From the NCBI GenBank assembly GCA_024195265.1, contig JAJLRJ010000010.1, positions 18,048,193 through 18,112,192 of the forward strand: a DNA stretch of 64,000 nt. The letters run 5' to 3'. This document shows, piece after piece, positions 45,390-53,986 of the stretch. Each line of letters begins with the position of its first letter. Position 1 is the first letter of the stretch. The stretch is from Dendrophyllia cribrosa. Its lineage: Eukaryota > Cnidaria > Anthozoa > Scleractinia > Dendrophylliidae. The position numbers and the translations under genes are program-made. The notes beneath the pieces are model-generated. The model saw only the letters and a list, made by a program, of their open reading frames with translations. It was not told where the DNA came from and ran no database searches.

Positions 45390-46064
45390 TTATTTTATTT
45401 CAATTTCAAATTCCCAGGGCATGCCTTTGAAGTCAACGAGGTTGCTCTTTTCATCTCTGATCGACAGTGTGATGTCATTTACATGTTTACCAGAGCCATC
45501 GACATTATGCCAGACGCCCTGTTGGGGCACTTGGTAATTGATCTTTTCAAAAGGTTTTCCGGTTACATCAAAACGAGCCAATAAGCTTGAAGGTTTGCCA
45601 TTGAGAAGGTTCTGTTCTTTATCAAGCAGATCGCAGTAGACAGAGTATGTGCCCGGAAGTTTGAACCCCTTTATGGTGAAATTAGGATATGTTTTTATGT
45701 TTAGATGAAACAATCTTGCGAGATTTGGGGAAACCCATATTATGTATTTTTGCCCTGGGTTTAAAATAGAAAGAACGCCAAGTTCATATGGTTTTGCCTG
45801 CAGAGCAATACCCTTTTCTTTAAATTTACCATTTATCATGTCTGCAAGGCTATTAGGAGTAACAAACCCAGGGCCAATGTCAATGATGGTAGTCTTTGGG
45901 TTATCACCAGAAAGGACTGCGGCTATTTTCACTTTTTCTGTCAAGTTATGCCACGAATTGTAAAACGAGGCAGACAGGAGGCGGATGTAATGTGCATTCT
46001 GGATCACGTGATCAAAGTACAGAGTGTTGGGGTTCGAGGTTGTGGTAACTGTAAGCACAACCAT
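45390..46064 (-). CDS. Candidate minor capsid protein copy 2, 224 aa
   Basis: A mostly beta-strand-like protein starting MVVLTVTTTSNPN. Blocks shared with the damaged copy downstream are SFYNSWHNL, YCDLLDKEQNLLNGKPSS, ARFDVTGKPFEK and the C-terminal DFKGMPWEFEIEIK. The 'T-L-S-x-R-D ... D-F-x-G ... E-F-E-I-E-I' ending and the size of about 220 residues fit the single jelly-roll minor capsid (penton) proteins of Polintons, but I infer this from shape and context. The start at 46064 follows ACATATACACACC by a few bases; upstream in-frame Met at 46097 is rejected since it lies before the box. It is divergent from the 608-codon gene, sharing a 72-bp intergenic region. Confidence 0.55.
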   Translation of the reverse strand: MVVLTVTTTSNPNTLYFDHVIQNAHYIRLLSASFYNSWHNLTEKVKIAAVLSGDNPKTTIIDIGPGFVTPNSLADMINGKFKEKGIALQAKPYELGVLSILNPGQKYIIWVSPNLARLFHLNIKTYPNFTIKGFKLPGTYSVYCDLLDKEQNLLNGKPSSLLARFDVTGKPFEKINYQVPQQGVWHNVDGSGKHVNDITLSIRDEKSNLVDFKGMPWEFEIEIK

Positions 46065-46136
46065 GGTGTGTATATGTAAGTTTATTGGGAAGAACATTTT
46101 ATAATTAACATTTTATAATTATAATTATATACAATC
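46065..46136. promoter_or_regulatory. Divergent promoter region
   Basis: 72 bp between two outward-facing genes holds two boxes: leftward ACTTACATATACACACC (about 46065-46081 on the minus strand) and rightward AATTATATACAATC (about 46123-46136). AT-rich repeats (ATTTTATAATT) lie between them. Confidence 0.6.
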
Positions 46137-47963
46137 ATGTTTGGCGGACGGCCTGGTGGATTTAATCCTAATTCAAATCTTGGTATAAACATCGGCGGCA
46201 TCAATTACGGACCCCCGGCTCCTTTTTATTCGCTTCCAAACGCCTATACCCATGTGGCGCCAAAGCCACCACCTCCTAATCCTGAAATTGCTTGGATTAA
46301 TTCGCCGGAGGCTGCCAAGATCTCTGCTGCGGCCAAGGCCAAGGCGATCTCAGACTTCAAAAGGCGTTTCCCGCGCGCTGATATGTCACGCTTTGAAGTT
46401 CAAGTAGTTTTTGGTGACGACCACAAATCAGCCACGGGAGAAGTGCTTTACAAAGAGGGCCATGGCTCATGGGCTGACGTTGCAATAATTCCCCACAAAG
46501 ATTGGACTGGCGCCGAAAGAGACGCTCTTGGCCTTGTCTATGACGGGGGTTTCCCTTATCAGTTATCGTTGGGGCAACAAATGTTATCAATCCCGGCTGT
46601 TGCTTTCGACACCACAATAGACAAAGACATGATGATTGGCGCAATCTTAAATGACAAAGAGCAAAAGATTTACGTCACGCCAACTGATTATTTCACAACG
46701 AAATACAGAAATATCTTCAGGGACACACAGATTTCCTTCACAACCGCGAAATACGGAAGAGAATGGCTCGGTGGGCCGCATATGAGTTTTTGGCCGCAAC
46801 AACTCTCCTTCGCCCTGTGGTGTGCAACAACCGGCTGTGGAATCTCGCGCGACATTCTATTCGATAAGAACTCCAGTCTATCCCTAACACCACAGTTAAG
46901 GTCGTTTTACCGGTTTCACGTTTATTTTACAACAAGGCGAATTCTTTACCAGATGGGCGGGGAACAAAGCGTGAGTGCTTTGACAGACGACCCTCCATTT
47001 TCCCAGAAAGACAATAAATACAACATCGACGCGTACAAGAAGATTTGCATAGAGTTCAGCATCGACCCCAGTTCTGACTTCCGTTACACATACGGCAAGA
47101 ACCACGGGCTGGGGAATGTCTACATTTGTGAATACGGGAGTGGCCCCACCTCTACCGATTACGAGTACCCCGATCCCGATCTAGCTCTGTTCGACGATGA
47201 GCGAGTGACTGACAGAAAAGACCCCAACTATCGCGCCAATGGAATATCTTTCGTCCGCAACGACCAAGGGGCGGACACCCAGTTCGAGCACTTTGTGCCA
47301 AATTACGCACAGGGGCTAACACAGCCAGGGCTCGCACGCATGAACCAATCAATCGAAGCCTTTGTGTACTGCATTCTTGGTTCACAAGCCAAAACCCGCA
47401 GCAGCATCATTGGAAGAGGAGGCCGGGCCTTCGAAACGCAGAGAGTATTCCTCACCCATCTAGAGGAGGCCATAATACTGAACGACATCGCAACAAGCGT
47501 ACAGCGTTACCAGCTTGCCATCCAAGCAACGAAAGTGCGGTTGGATTTTGCGACAGCACCCGGAAGCTGGCTCATGCCATCACGCATGATTATCAACACA
47601 GAGAGCGTGATCGGGTATAACAACAATCTACAGGAGGCAACGCAAGGGATGAAGCTGGGCGTGAACAGTGGTGTTAATCTAGGCACAAAAAAAGCCTCCC
47701 TTCGCCACATGGACGGTGGCCCGACAAATATTAATCCACCAAACAGTCACCCATCAAACCCGATACATCTCCAGGCCACACAGGCACAGGGCATCGCGCC
47801 CAAACCAAAGGCCACACCACAGCCCGAAGCAGCCCCCACATCCACACCACAACCCACACCCACACCCACACCCACACCACAACCAGACTCACATCACGTA
47901 AACAAGACACTCATTGGTGTGGGTGCGATTGCTTTGGCAGGGCTTTTAGTTTGGTTAAGGTAG
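46137..47963 (+). CDS. Conserved Polinton structural-type protein with C-terminal membrane anchor, 608 aa
   Basis: The N-terminus (1-60) is Gly/Pro/Asn-rich and disordered. A large central domain (about 60-480) contains SFWPQQLSFALWCATTGCG and YRFHVYFTTRRILYQMGG, blocks I associate with a family recurrent in cnidarian Polintons. A Pro/Thr-rich spacer of TPTP repeats (about 535-585) follows, then a single transmembrane helix at the very end (LIGVGAIALAGLLVWL). The form is that of a tail-anchored surface or internal-membrane virion protein; the biochemical role is not known to me. It begins 4-5 bp after TTATATACAATC. It lies between the minor- and major-capsid candidates, which supports a structural role. 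An intact frame. Confidence 0.65.
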   Translation: MFGGRPGGFNPNSNLGINIGGINYGPPAPFYSLPNAYTHVAPKPPPPNPEIAWINSPEAAKISAAAKAKAISDFKRRFPRADMSRFEVQVVFGDDHKSATGEVLYKEGHGSWADVAIIPHKDWTGAERDALGLVYDGGFPYQLSLGQQMLSIPAVAFDTTIDKDMMIGAILNDKEQKIYVTPTDYFTTKYRNIFRDTQISFTTAKYGREWLGGPHMSFWPQQLSFALWCATTGCGISRDILFDKNSSLSLTPQLRSFYRFHVYFTTRRILYQMGGEQSVSALTDDPPFSQKDNKYNIDAYKKICIEFSIDPSSDFRYTYGKNHGLGNVYICEYGSGPTSTDYEYPDPDLALFDDERVTDRKDPNYRANGISFVRNDQGADTQFEHFVPNYAQGLTQPGLARMNQSIEAFVYCILGSQAKTRSSIIGRGGRAFETQRVFLTHLEEAIILNDIATSVQRYQLAIQATKVRLDFATAPGSWLMPSRMIINTESVIGYNNNLQEATQGMKLGVNSGVNLGTKKASLRHMDGGPTNINPPNSHPSNPIHLQATQAQGIAPKPKATPQPEAAPTSTPQPTPTPTPTPQPDSHHVNKTLIGVGAIALAGLLVWLR

Positions 47964-48057
47964 TCGAAAATCAATGTAGCCTGACAATTTTTTTCGCTCC
48001 CCTGAGAGCGGGCCCAAAAAAGTGTTCAAAAAAGGTAGCCGAAAATGGCGGTAGCCC

Positions 48058-49509
48058 TCAAGACTTCGCACGCTTGGTGATCCTTTCAACAAGGAAGGCC
48101 ACTACGGCAAGGATGAGCAGCCAGGCGTGTTCACCCAGAAAGGAGATGACCGACCCAGCCGCTTTGAAGATGAAGTTCACAATTGAGCCAATGAGGCCAG
48201 GCAAGGCGCTGGCTGCTTTTTTGCCAAGCTCTTTAAGTCCATTGCCAATAGCCTTGGTGGCCTTTGCCAGGCCGTTCAAGGTGGCGAGTACCACAGCGCT
48301 GATGGTGATGCCAGCTGCCAGAACAATCGCTTGCAGGGTCCATCCGTATTTCTTGAAGATTTCTCTGACCCTCTCTCTCAAAGACATACCCCTTTCCCGA
48401 ACCTCAATTTCTGTATTGAGCCTTGCCAGTTCTTCTTCTCGCTCAGCAATTCGGTCTCTCGCGACCGCTTTGTCAGAGGGAGACGTGTCCTCAGCCTCTA
48501 TGACGAGTCTGTCATCTGCGATCTGTCGTTCAAGCTCTTCTTTGTTCTGTTTCAGTTCGTCCAGTGGTTTTATGGCGTCCTTTTTTGCTCTAAGTTCCTC
48601 TAAGCGTCTTTCTAAACCCCTTTTGTCAAGCATGCGTTCGTCGATGTCTTTTTGTAGTTTGTCTGCTTGTTTGGCAGCCTTTTGCGCATTGTCCAGTTGT
48701 TTTCGTTTGGCTTGATGTTCAGGTTCAAGAGCTCTCTTTTCATTTTTCAGTCTTTGTATTGCCTCCGTATCCAGTTGCCCATGTGCATCTTCCATCTCTT
48801 GAATCTGGTCTTCAGTGTCTTTGATTCTATTTCTGGTGGCCTCCGTGTCGCGGCGAAGTTTTTGTGCATCACCAGCCCTTTGTTCCAGTTGTTGTAGTTG
48901 TTTTTGTTTTGCTTCCAGTTCTTTTTGATTTGCTTCAAATGCAGCATTTGTCTCATTGAACTCTTCATCCACAGACTTTCCGAGAGCAGCTTTGATCTCT
49001 TTGGTAAGATTAGTGTTGAAAGTCTTTTGTTTATCCCCAGGGCTTTGTGTTGAAAGTCTATACCATTTATCTTTACCCCTCATACTCACCTCGATAACAG
49101 CGCCTCCTGATCTGGGTGCCCTCGAGTACCTAAACTTAACTTTCGATACATCTGCATCTGGGTATTCATCGCCAATCTCTCTCCATACCATGGATTCCAT
49201 TGATGTCATGCCTTGAGTAGCACCCTCAATGAAAGAGGTTTCTTCAGTGCGGGAGCCTTGTTGTTCTGAGGGCAACCTTGTTCTTGTGGCTAAAGGCACT
49301 TGTTCACCAGCTGGGGTGGAAGCAGCACCTGGTTCAAAGGGTTGCGTGGTGTCCTGGGCCCATCGGTGGGCGTCTTGCCGTTCTTCTTCTGGCATTTGTT
49401 CCCAACTGGTTACAAGGGGCTCATTGTCATCATCATCGTCACCCCGCGTGCCTGGGATGAGAGGGTCTCTGTCAGTTGTCTCAGTTGGATCATATCCGCC
49501 TTCTGCCAT
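48058..49509 (-). CDS. Coiled-coil membrane protein, 483 aa
   Basis: Three parts are visible. Residues 1-100 are acidic and polar. At about 170-395 a long Lys/Glu/Gln-rich coiled coil (for example KELEAKQKQLQQLEQR) is present. At about 405-475 hydrophobic helices follow, with LQAIVLAAGITISAVVLATL, a GLKELGKKAASALPG amphipathic segment, and SVISFLGEHAWLLILAVVAFL, ending in a basic tail. The plan is like a membrane-anchored fibre or a scaffold with a membrane-active end, but the function is unknown. The start MAEGGYD at 49509 lies 5 bp after TTATATACCCAAG; a longer frame to 49599 runs through the promoter of the capsid gene and is rejected. It converges with the 608-codon gene, about 95 bp apart. 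Confidence 0.6.
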   Translation of the reverse strand: MAEGGYDPTETTDRDPLIPGTRGDDDDDNEPLVTSWEQMPEEERQDAHRWAQDTTQPFEPGAASTPAGEQVPLATRTRLPSEQQGSRTEETSFIEGATQGMTSMESMVWREIGDEYPDADVSKVKFRYSRAPRSGGAVIEVSMRGKDKWYRLSTQSPGDKQKTFNTNLTKEIKAALGKSVDEEFNETNAAFEANQKELEAKQKQLQQLEQRAGDAQKLRRDTEATRNRIKDTEDQIQEMEDAHGQLDTEAIQRLKNEKRALEPEHQAKRKQLDNAQKAAKQADKLQKDIDERMLDKRGLERRLEELRAKKDAIKPLDELKQNKEELERQIADDRLVIEAEDTSPSDKAVARDRIAEREEELARLNTEIEVRERGMSLRERVREIFKKYGWTLQAIVLAAGITISAVVLATLNGLAKATKAIGNGLKELGKKAASALPGLIGSIVNFIFKAAGSVISFLGEHAWLLILAVVAFLVERITKRAKS

Positions 49510-49553
49510 CTTGGGTATATAAATATAAATAAAAATAAAAATAATTATATACC
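49510..49553. promoter_or_regulatory. 44-bp divergent promoter between coiled-coil and capsid genes
   Basis: TTGGGTATATAAATATAAATA on the left side serves the leftward gene, and AATTATATACC on the right ends right before the capsid ATG. The whole region is A/T with AAATA repeats. Confidence 0.7.
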
Positions 49554-50804
49554 ATGGCTGTGCAACCGAATCTACGTCCATCTCACAGTGAAAAGACATT
49601 GGGCGCCATGAAGGCAGAGCGAACCGTTAAACGCATTACATTCAACCCTTCTGAGGCCAATCCCGGCGAAACACTGTACGTCTCGGTGCCCAAGCTTGGC
49701 GAGCACGATGTCATTGTGTCTGACTCACTTGCACTGGTGTTTAACATCAACCTAGCCGGCGGCCACGCTAACAATTATCTCGTGCAAAATGTTTCTCGGG
49801 CCCTGGTGGACAGGTTCGTTGTAAAATTTGCCGCCACCACTGTCCAGGACACAGTTGGGTACGACATCTACAAGATATTCGAAGACTTATTCAAATCAAC
49901 CGATGAGGGGGACAACATGCTTATGGAGGGCATCCAGAGTGTGGCTTTGTGCAAGATCCGCTCTGGTGCTGGCGACAAGCCGACCTCAGGCGTGGATGCG
50001 GAAACCAAGCTGGAGACAATATACAAGAATAAGTATCGCATCAAACTGGATCACCAAATCTTAACTGATCACGGGATCATATACCCTCAAGCCCTGTATA
50101 ACGATCTGGTCTTCGAACTAACCCTCGCCCCCGCAAGCCAAGTTGTCCGGGGCTCAGACGTAAGCAAGCTCGTGTACAAGTTGGAAAACATCCAGCTGGA
50201 GTATGAGACGATCAGAAGTAAGACTCTGGCCAACGAAGCAACAAGCGCTTACACTAGTGGTAAGGAGTTCGCTTATGACTACGTCCAGCGAGCTTGGGTG
50301 CATCCCTTCACAAAAGGCGTTGACACTCGGATGAATCTTCGGGTTAACCCACAGCGCCGGTCTCTCAAGGGCATCCTCTTGCTGTTCATCAATCCCTATG
50401 TAGCGGGTGCCAGGGACTCTGAGAACTATTTCAACCCCGACATCACCAAAGTGAAGGTCACAGTCAACGGGGTCCCAAACAGGATCTACAACGAGGGCAT
50501 CAGTGGCACTGACATGTGGAGAGAGATAACCCGGCATTTTACCCCACACACGGACGGCAGGCCCAACATGAACTTAACCAAATATCTCACAGGCAACAAG
50601 TTTGGTCTCTGGATTGACCTGCGGTCCATGGCCGACACAGCCCTGCACGGCAACGGCCAACGGCTCGTCAACACACAGGATGGCGTGCAACTCGAGATCG
50701 AACGAGACGGCAAAGGCTCGGGAACCGCAAACTGCCACATCTTCACCATCTCAGACTCACAGATGAACATCATGGGCAAGCAGCTGGAATCTGTACAGTT
50801 CTAA
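49554..50804 (+). CDS. Candidate major capsid protein (double jelly-roll type), 416 aa
   Basis: The protein is beta-rich without signal peptide or coiled coil. Visible blocks are FNPSEANPGETLYVSVPKL (about 31-49), a VQNVSRALVDRFVVKF strand region, KYRIKLDHQILTDHG, KLENIQLEYETI (about 222-233), SLKGILLLFINPYVAG (about 277-292) and NPDITKVKVTVNGVPN (about 302-317). The repeat of jelly-roll-like strand patterns in two halves, the abundance of such sequences in cnidarian Polintons, and its place just before the packaging ATPase point to the major capsid. It is shorter than many Polinton capsids (often 450-650), so the alternative is another capsid-family protein. The start follows TTATATACC without gap. 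Confidence 0.65.
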   Translation: MAVQPNLRPSHSEKTLGAMKAERTVKRITFNPSEANPGETLYVSVPKLGEHDVIVSDSLALVFNINLAGGHANNYLVQNVSRALVDRFVVKFAATTVQDTVGYDIYKIFEDLFKSTDEGDNMLMEGIQSVALCKIRSGAGDKPTSGVDAETKLETIYKNKYRIKLDHQILTDHGIIYPQALYNDLVFELTLAPASQVVRGSDVSKLVYKLENIQLEYETIRSKTLANEATSAYTSGKEFAYDYVQRAWVHPFTKGVDTRMNLRVNPQRRSLKGILLLFINPYVAGARDSENYFNPDITKVKVTVNGVPNRIYNEGISGTDMWREITRHFTPHTDGRPNMNLTKYLTGNKFGLWIDLRSMADTALHGNGQRLVNTQDGVQLEIERDGKGSGTANCHIFTISDSQMNIMGKQLESVQF

Positions 50805-50806
50805 GT

Positions 50807-50905
50807 GAACGCAACGTGCAACGCACAAGCACACAACACGCAACGCATACACACGCAACGCGCACGCATACGCACGAACACGCACACACACAACGCACGA
50901 ACATA
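50807..50905. repeat. CACGCAA-type low-complexity repeat
   Basis: About 100 bp of (CACGCAACG)/(CACACAA)-like repeats follow the capsid gene; a weaker A/C-rich tract follows the ATPase at 51684-51745. A/C-rich tails after these two genes only may be 3' untranslated sequence. Small frames across them are not genes. Confidence 0.55.
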
Positions 50906-50923
50906 TTATATACCCACCAGCCC

Positions 50924-51130
50924 ATGTCCAGCCCCATGGCCACAAACAACAAGATCAACTTCTATGCCAAGCCGGCTCCCCTGCCATCCACCAGACCTCT
51001 GTCACACAATGAAATACAAAGACTTCTGGCAAAGGCCCCCTCCCCACCAGTTTACAAACCAACTAATATAGCGGCTGGTTATGGACCCAAGAAAGCTGCC
51101 ATTCAACGCACTAATCGTGGGCCCCACTAA
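50924..51130 (+). CDS. Small overlapping ORF before the ATPase, 68 aa
   Basis: ATG at 50924 follows CATATTATATACCCACCAGCCC, the standard box of the element, so this frame, rather than the ATPase, is next to the promoter. The product is proline- and lysine-rich, without a domain I know. It ends 50 bp into the ATPase gene in another frame. It may be a short real protein, or a leader whose translation controls the ATPase. A +1 frameshift into the ATPase would be possible but is not required, since the ATPase has its own ATG. Confidence 0.45.
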   Translation: MSSPMATNNKINFYAKPAPLPSTRPLSHNEIQRLLAKAPSPPVYKPTNIAAGYGPKKAAIQRTNRGPH

Positions 51131-51683
51131 CTCTGGCAAGACACATTATCTTCTCTCCCAACTGCGAGGCCCCTTTAGGGGTTGTTTTGATTACATCGTT
51201 TTATTCTGCCCCACATTTGTGGCGAACAAGACATACGATGGCTTCGTGGACCGCGATCCGCACATCTTCGTGATTGTCTGCCAACAGCATGAGATCGAAG
51301 CCTGGTTGAAGCTGGCGAGCTTTTTTTTCACATGCACCAACACTTTATTCATTCTCGACGACTGCGCCGCCTCCAAAGATGTCAAAGGCCGCACGAGTCA
51401 GCAGGTCAATCTGGGGTTCAGCGCAAGGCATGACGGCATATCCGTGTGGGTCTTGACTCAGCAGATCACCAGCATTGCCAAGCCATATCGTGAAAATGTC
51501 GCAGCGATCGTGCTCTTTTACACGCCCTCCAGCAAGACCACCAAGGCCATCTTCGAAGACTATGCCGGCGAGCTCTCCCATGAGGAGTACAAAGAGCTTA
51601 TTGCAAGGCTCAAAGCCCGCAAGTTCTCCCACCTGGTTTTCTCTCTTAGGCACCCGTATGGAATTGAGTACAGGCACACATAG
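51081..51683 (+). CDS. A32-like genome packaging ATPase, 200 aa
   Basis: A32/FtsK-HerA type ATPases pump viral DNA into preformed capsids. The Walker A motif GPTNSGKT (14-21) follows a beta strand (FNALIV). The Walker B motif LFILDD is at 88-93. Downstream, VWVLTQQ (sensor region) and VLFYTPS are typical. The length of about 200 residues fits Polinton ATPases. The start at 51081 is the first ATG after an in-frame stop at 51069-51071 and gives two to three residues before the first strand. No promoter box lies directly before this ATG, so it is probably read from the transcript that starts near 50905. Confidence 0.9.
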   Translation: MDPRKLPFNALIVGPTNSGKTHYLLSQLRGPFRGCFDYIVLFCPTFVANKTYDGFVDRDPHIFVIVCQQHEIEAWLKLASFFFTCTNTLFILDDCAASKDVKGRTSQQVNLGFSARHDGISVWVLTQQITSIAKPYRENVAAIVLFYTPSSKTTKAIFEDYAGELSHEEYKELIARLKARKFSHLVFSLRHPYGIEYRHT

Positions 51684-51765
51684 GCACCCCACGCACAAAC
51701 ACACACAGCCACACAAATATTTAAACACACATACATAAAAAACAAACACATATGTATACCCGATA

Positions 51766-52320
51766 ATGGCTGCTGAAGACCAGGCCGAATTGAATAATGT
51801 CTTGCAGATGCTGGAGGCCACCCCTGGTACTGCGCCTCCCACAGGGCTAGTTGGTGACAATAGCATTCCTACCAAACGTGAGAGTCTTGCAATCCTTGTT
51901 TCAACTGGCAAGGCCAAAGAAGCTATCGGTGTGCAGCTCACACACGATCATGTGGCGCGGTTGTCAGACAAGGACGTCGAGAAGTACTGCAAAAGGTACG
52001 AGGCCTACGTCGGCAACAAGACGACCGAATCCCTAATTGATTCAGCCATCACGCTCGTGACCAAAGGCGTTGGTATGGTGGTCCCGATTGATGATGTGGC
52101 GGAGTTGCAGCAAGAACTCAAGAACAACTACATCATCAACCAGGAGCTGGCAAAGCTTGCTGGGGGTCTTGCCCTGCGATGCGGGCGATGGCTGGCACTT
52201 GCCAATGCTGCTCTCATCACAACAAACCGCATCAAGTTTGAACGAGATACTAGGGACTTTAAGCACCGGGAACCGGAACGGCAACGGCGACGCGAAAACT
52301 GTCAGGGAAAACCCAAATGA
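51766..52320 (+). pseudogene. Conserved Polinton protein, 5' part, split by a transposon
   Basis: The first 161 codons (51766-52250) look native: a polar N-terminus, a LSDKDVEKYCKRYEAYVG block, a hydrophobic stretch with LIDSAITLVTKGVGMVVPI, then ELKNNYIINQELAKLAGGL and LANAALITTNRIKF. I associate this with a protein common in cnidarian Polintons, function unknown. From 52253 the frame runs into the left end of a transposon, giving about 22 foreign residues (arginine-rich) and a stop. The missing native end is at 53694-53838. The start follows ACATATGTATACCCGATA. Confidence 0.75.
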
Positions 52321-53693
52321 TGCATTGCGCATGTTTGGCGGGAAATATCTAGACGTTCTCTTCCCGGGCCCGACGTCAGATAGCAAGGTTTGCCGTCGTG
52401 TGAAAACGTGAGTATATATTCCTCATTTTTCTTTGGTTTTATCCAGTCTTTTTTGATATAATACACTTAATGTTGTTTAAGAAGACTATACAGAAATAGG
52501 AAACGATATTTATTGCTTCATTTAGGTCAATTTGGTGCTTCTGTACGCTCTTTGAGAAAGAGGTGGTAATTCACTACAACTTGTAAACTTAGAACTACGT
52601 TTCTTTGCTCAAATTTATTAAAATAAACGCAGTGGCTATTCGTACGGCACCCGTACGCGGACTTCGATTTGCTATTCGTACGGGAGTCCAAAGCTTTCGA
52701 CAATTTTCGAGGTTATTCTTCACTTTTGGTGGTCCACAATATTAAATGTTCGTTTAGTTTTACGAAGCGCTTCTGGTAAGCGATGTTGATTTGGCTCAGA
52801 CTAATTTGCGAGCGAGCGACTCATTTCGTGACACTTAAGAAATTTTTCGCGTCAAAGAATACTCCCGTACGGCCAACTTCGATTTGCTATTCGTACGGAA
52901 GTCCAAAACTTTCGAAAATTTTCGATGTTATTCTTCACTTTTGCCGATCCATAATATTGTACGTTTGTTTATATTCACGAAGCGCTTCTTGTTAGCGATG
53001 TTTATTCAGCTACGCGAAGGAATCTCGTTTATGTGACATCGCCATGTACTCCCGTACGCTATAAACTTGTTATTGTTATTCATACGGGAATCTTGTAATT
53101 GGGTTTTTTGTTTCCAACGCTTCTTCCATTGAGACTACCTTTCCTTGCTCACAAGTTGTTTAGTTAACAGAGAAGAACTGGTATGTATGTCCAGATATAT
53201 TATAACAATTAGATGTCCCAGACACTCAAAATATTGATAATGAAACATATAATAATAAAAAGAATCGAAAAGAATCACTCACGTACGGCAAAAGGTGATC
53301 TTCATTGTGGATCAACAAAAGTGAAGAATAACATCGAAAATTGTCGAAAGTTTTGGACTCCCGTACGAATCGTCCTCAAGAACATCGAAGTCAAAACAGT
53401 CGTAAGAATCGTACGGCAGGTCAAGTTTATTGGACGTGTTCAAATCGTACAAGAGCATATACTGCCCGTCGTTGATTATTTTCTTGACACGGCTTATGAG
53501 AAGCATTTCCCTAACCTCATTTAGCGAGCACATTTCGGAAAATAGCCGCTTCTACCGAGCTGCACATTTGGCAAACGTTGCGGTTCTGTAGCTGGTTTAT
53601 TTGTAACTTCGCGCCAAGACCGCGTTCTCTGCCCAGTCTTTTCTCGGTTTCGACGTCGCCGTTGCCGTTCCGGTTCCCGGTGCTTAAAGTCCC
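52253..53693. mobile_element. 1,441-bp TIR transposon inserted in a Polinton gene
   Basis: Terminal inverted repeats of 40 bp match perfectly (start GGGACTTTAAGCACCGGG at 52253; complement ends at 53693), and TA flanks both ends (52251-52252, 53694-53695). There is no transposase; frames are under 105 codons. Inside, a module of about 70 bp (TTCGTACGGGAGTCCAAA ... TTATTCTTCACTTTTG) occurs at about 52674 and about 52890 in direct orientation and inverted at about 53310-53375. CCGTACG-type words are found at least seven times. It is a non-autonomous element with TA target choice. Confidence 0.85.
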
Positions 53694-53838
53694 TACTGAC
53701 AAGGTGGCCGACTTGATAGAATTAGACCCCCAACCCCCGCCTCAATCCACACATCCAACCAGAGACAGTGAAGGTTATCCACTTGAGGGCTTTGATGAAG
53801 TTGGGCTGGGACCTGTGCTGACCTCGCAGGAACCTTGA
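53694..53838 (+). pseudogene. Conserved Polinton protein, displaced 3' part
   Basis: After removing the transposon and one TA, the reading frame of the upstream part continues through here (TDKVADLIELD, then a proline-rich tail, then GYPLEGFDEVGLGP) to TGA at 53836-53838. This part has no start or promoter of its own, so it is not expressed as a protein. The insertion thus removes about 47 C-terminal residues from the product. Confidence 0.75.
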
Positions 53839-53912
53839 AGGAACCTGGCTGGAACCTGACTGGAACCTGACTGGAACCTGGCAGCAACCTGGTTGGAACC
53901 TGGCAGCACACT
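53826..53912. repeat. GGAACCTG short tandem repeat
   Basis: About seven copies of (T)GGAACCTGAC-like 10-bp units directly after the stop of the split gene. They fill most of the space before the next promoter. Confidence 0.7.
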
Positions 53913-53970
53913 TATCAAATCTTGTCAGCAAACCTGGCATCACACTTATCACAAGATAAATTTAAAAAAT

Positions 53971-53981
53971 CATATATATAC
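53971..53981 (+). promoter_or_regulatory. Promoter box CATATATATAC
   Basis: AAAAAATCATATATATACCC, then ACG and the ATG at 53987. It is a full match to the extended element-wide motif, including the A-run. Confidence 0.75.
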
Positions 53982-53986
53982 CCACG

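Noticed and set aside
49510..49599. Upstream start for the 483-codon coiled-coil protein
   Set aside because: It would begin within the capsid gene and run across both promoters.
51345..51941. 198-codon minus-strand frame over the ATPase
   Set aside because: Antisense shadow of the ATPase with its Walker motifs on the other strand; no promoter box.
53213..53533. Frames of 73-103 codons inside the 1.44-kb transposon
   Set aside because: They lie across inverted copies of the CCGTACG module on both strands, with no transposase motif.
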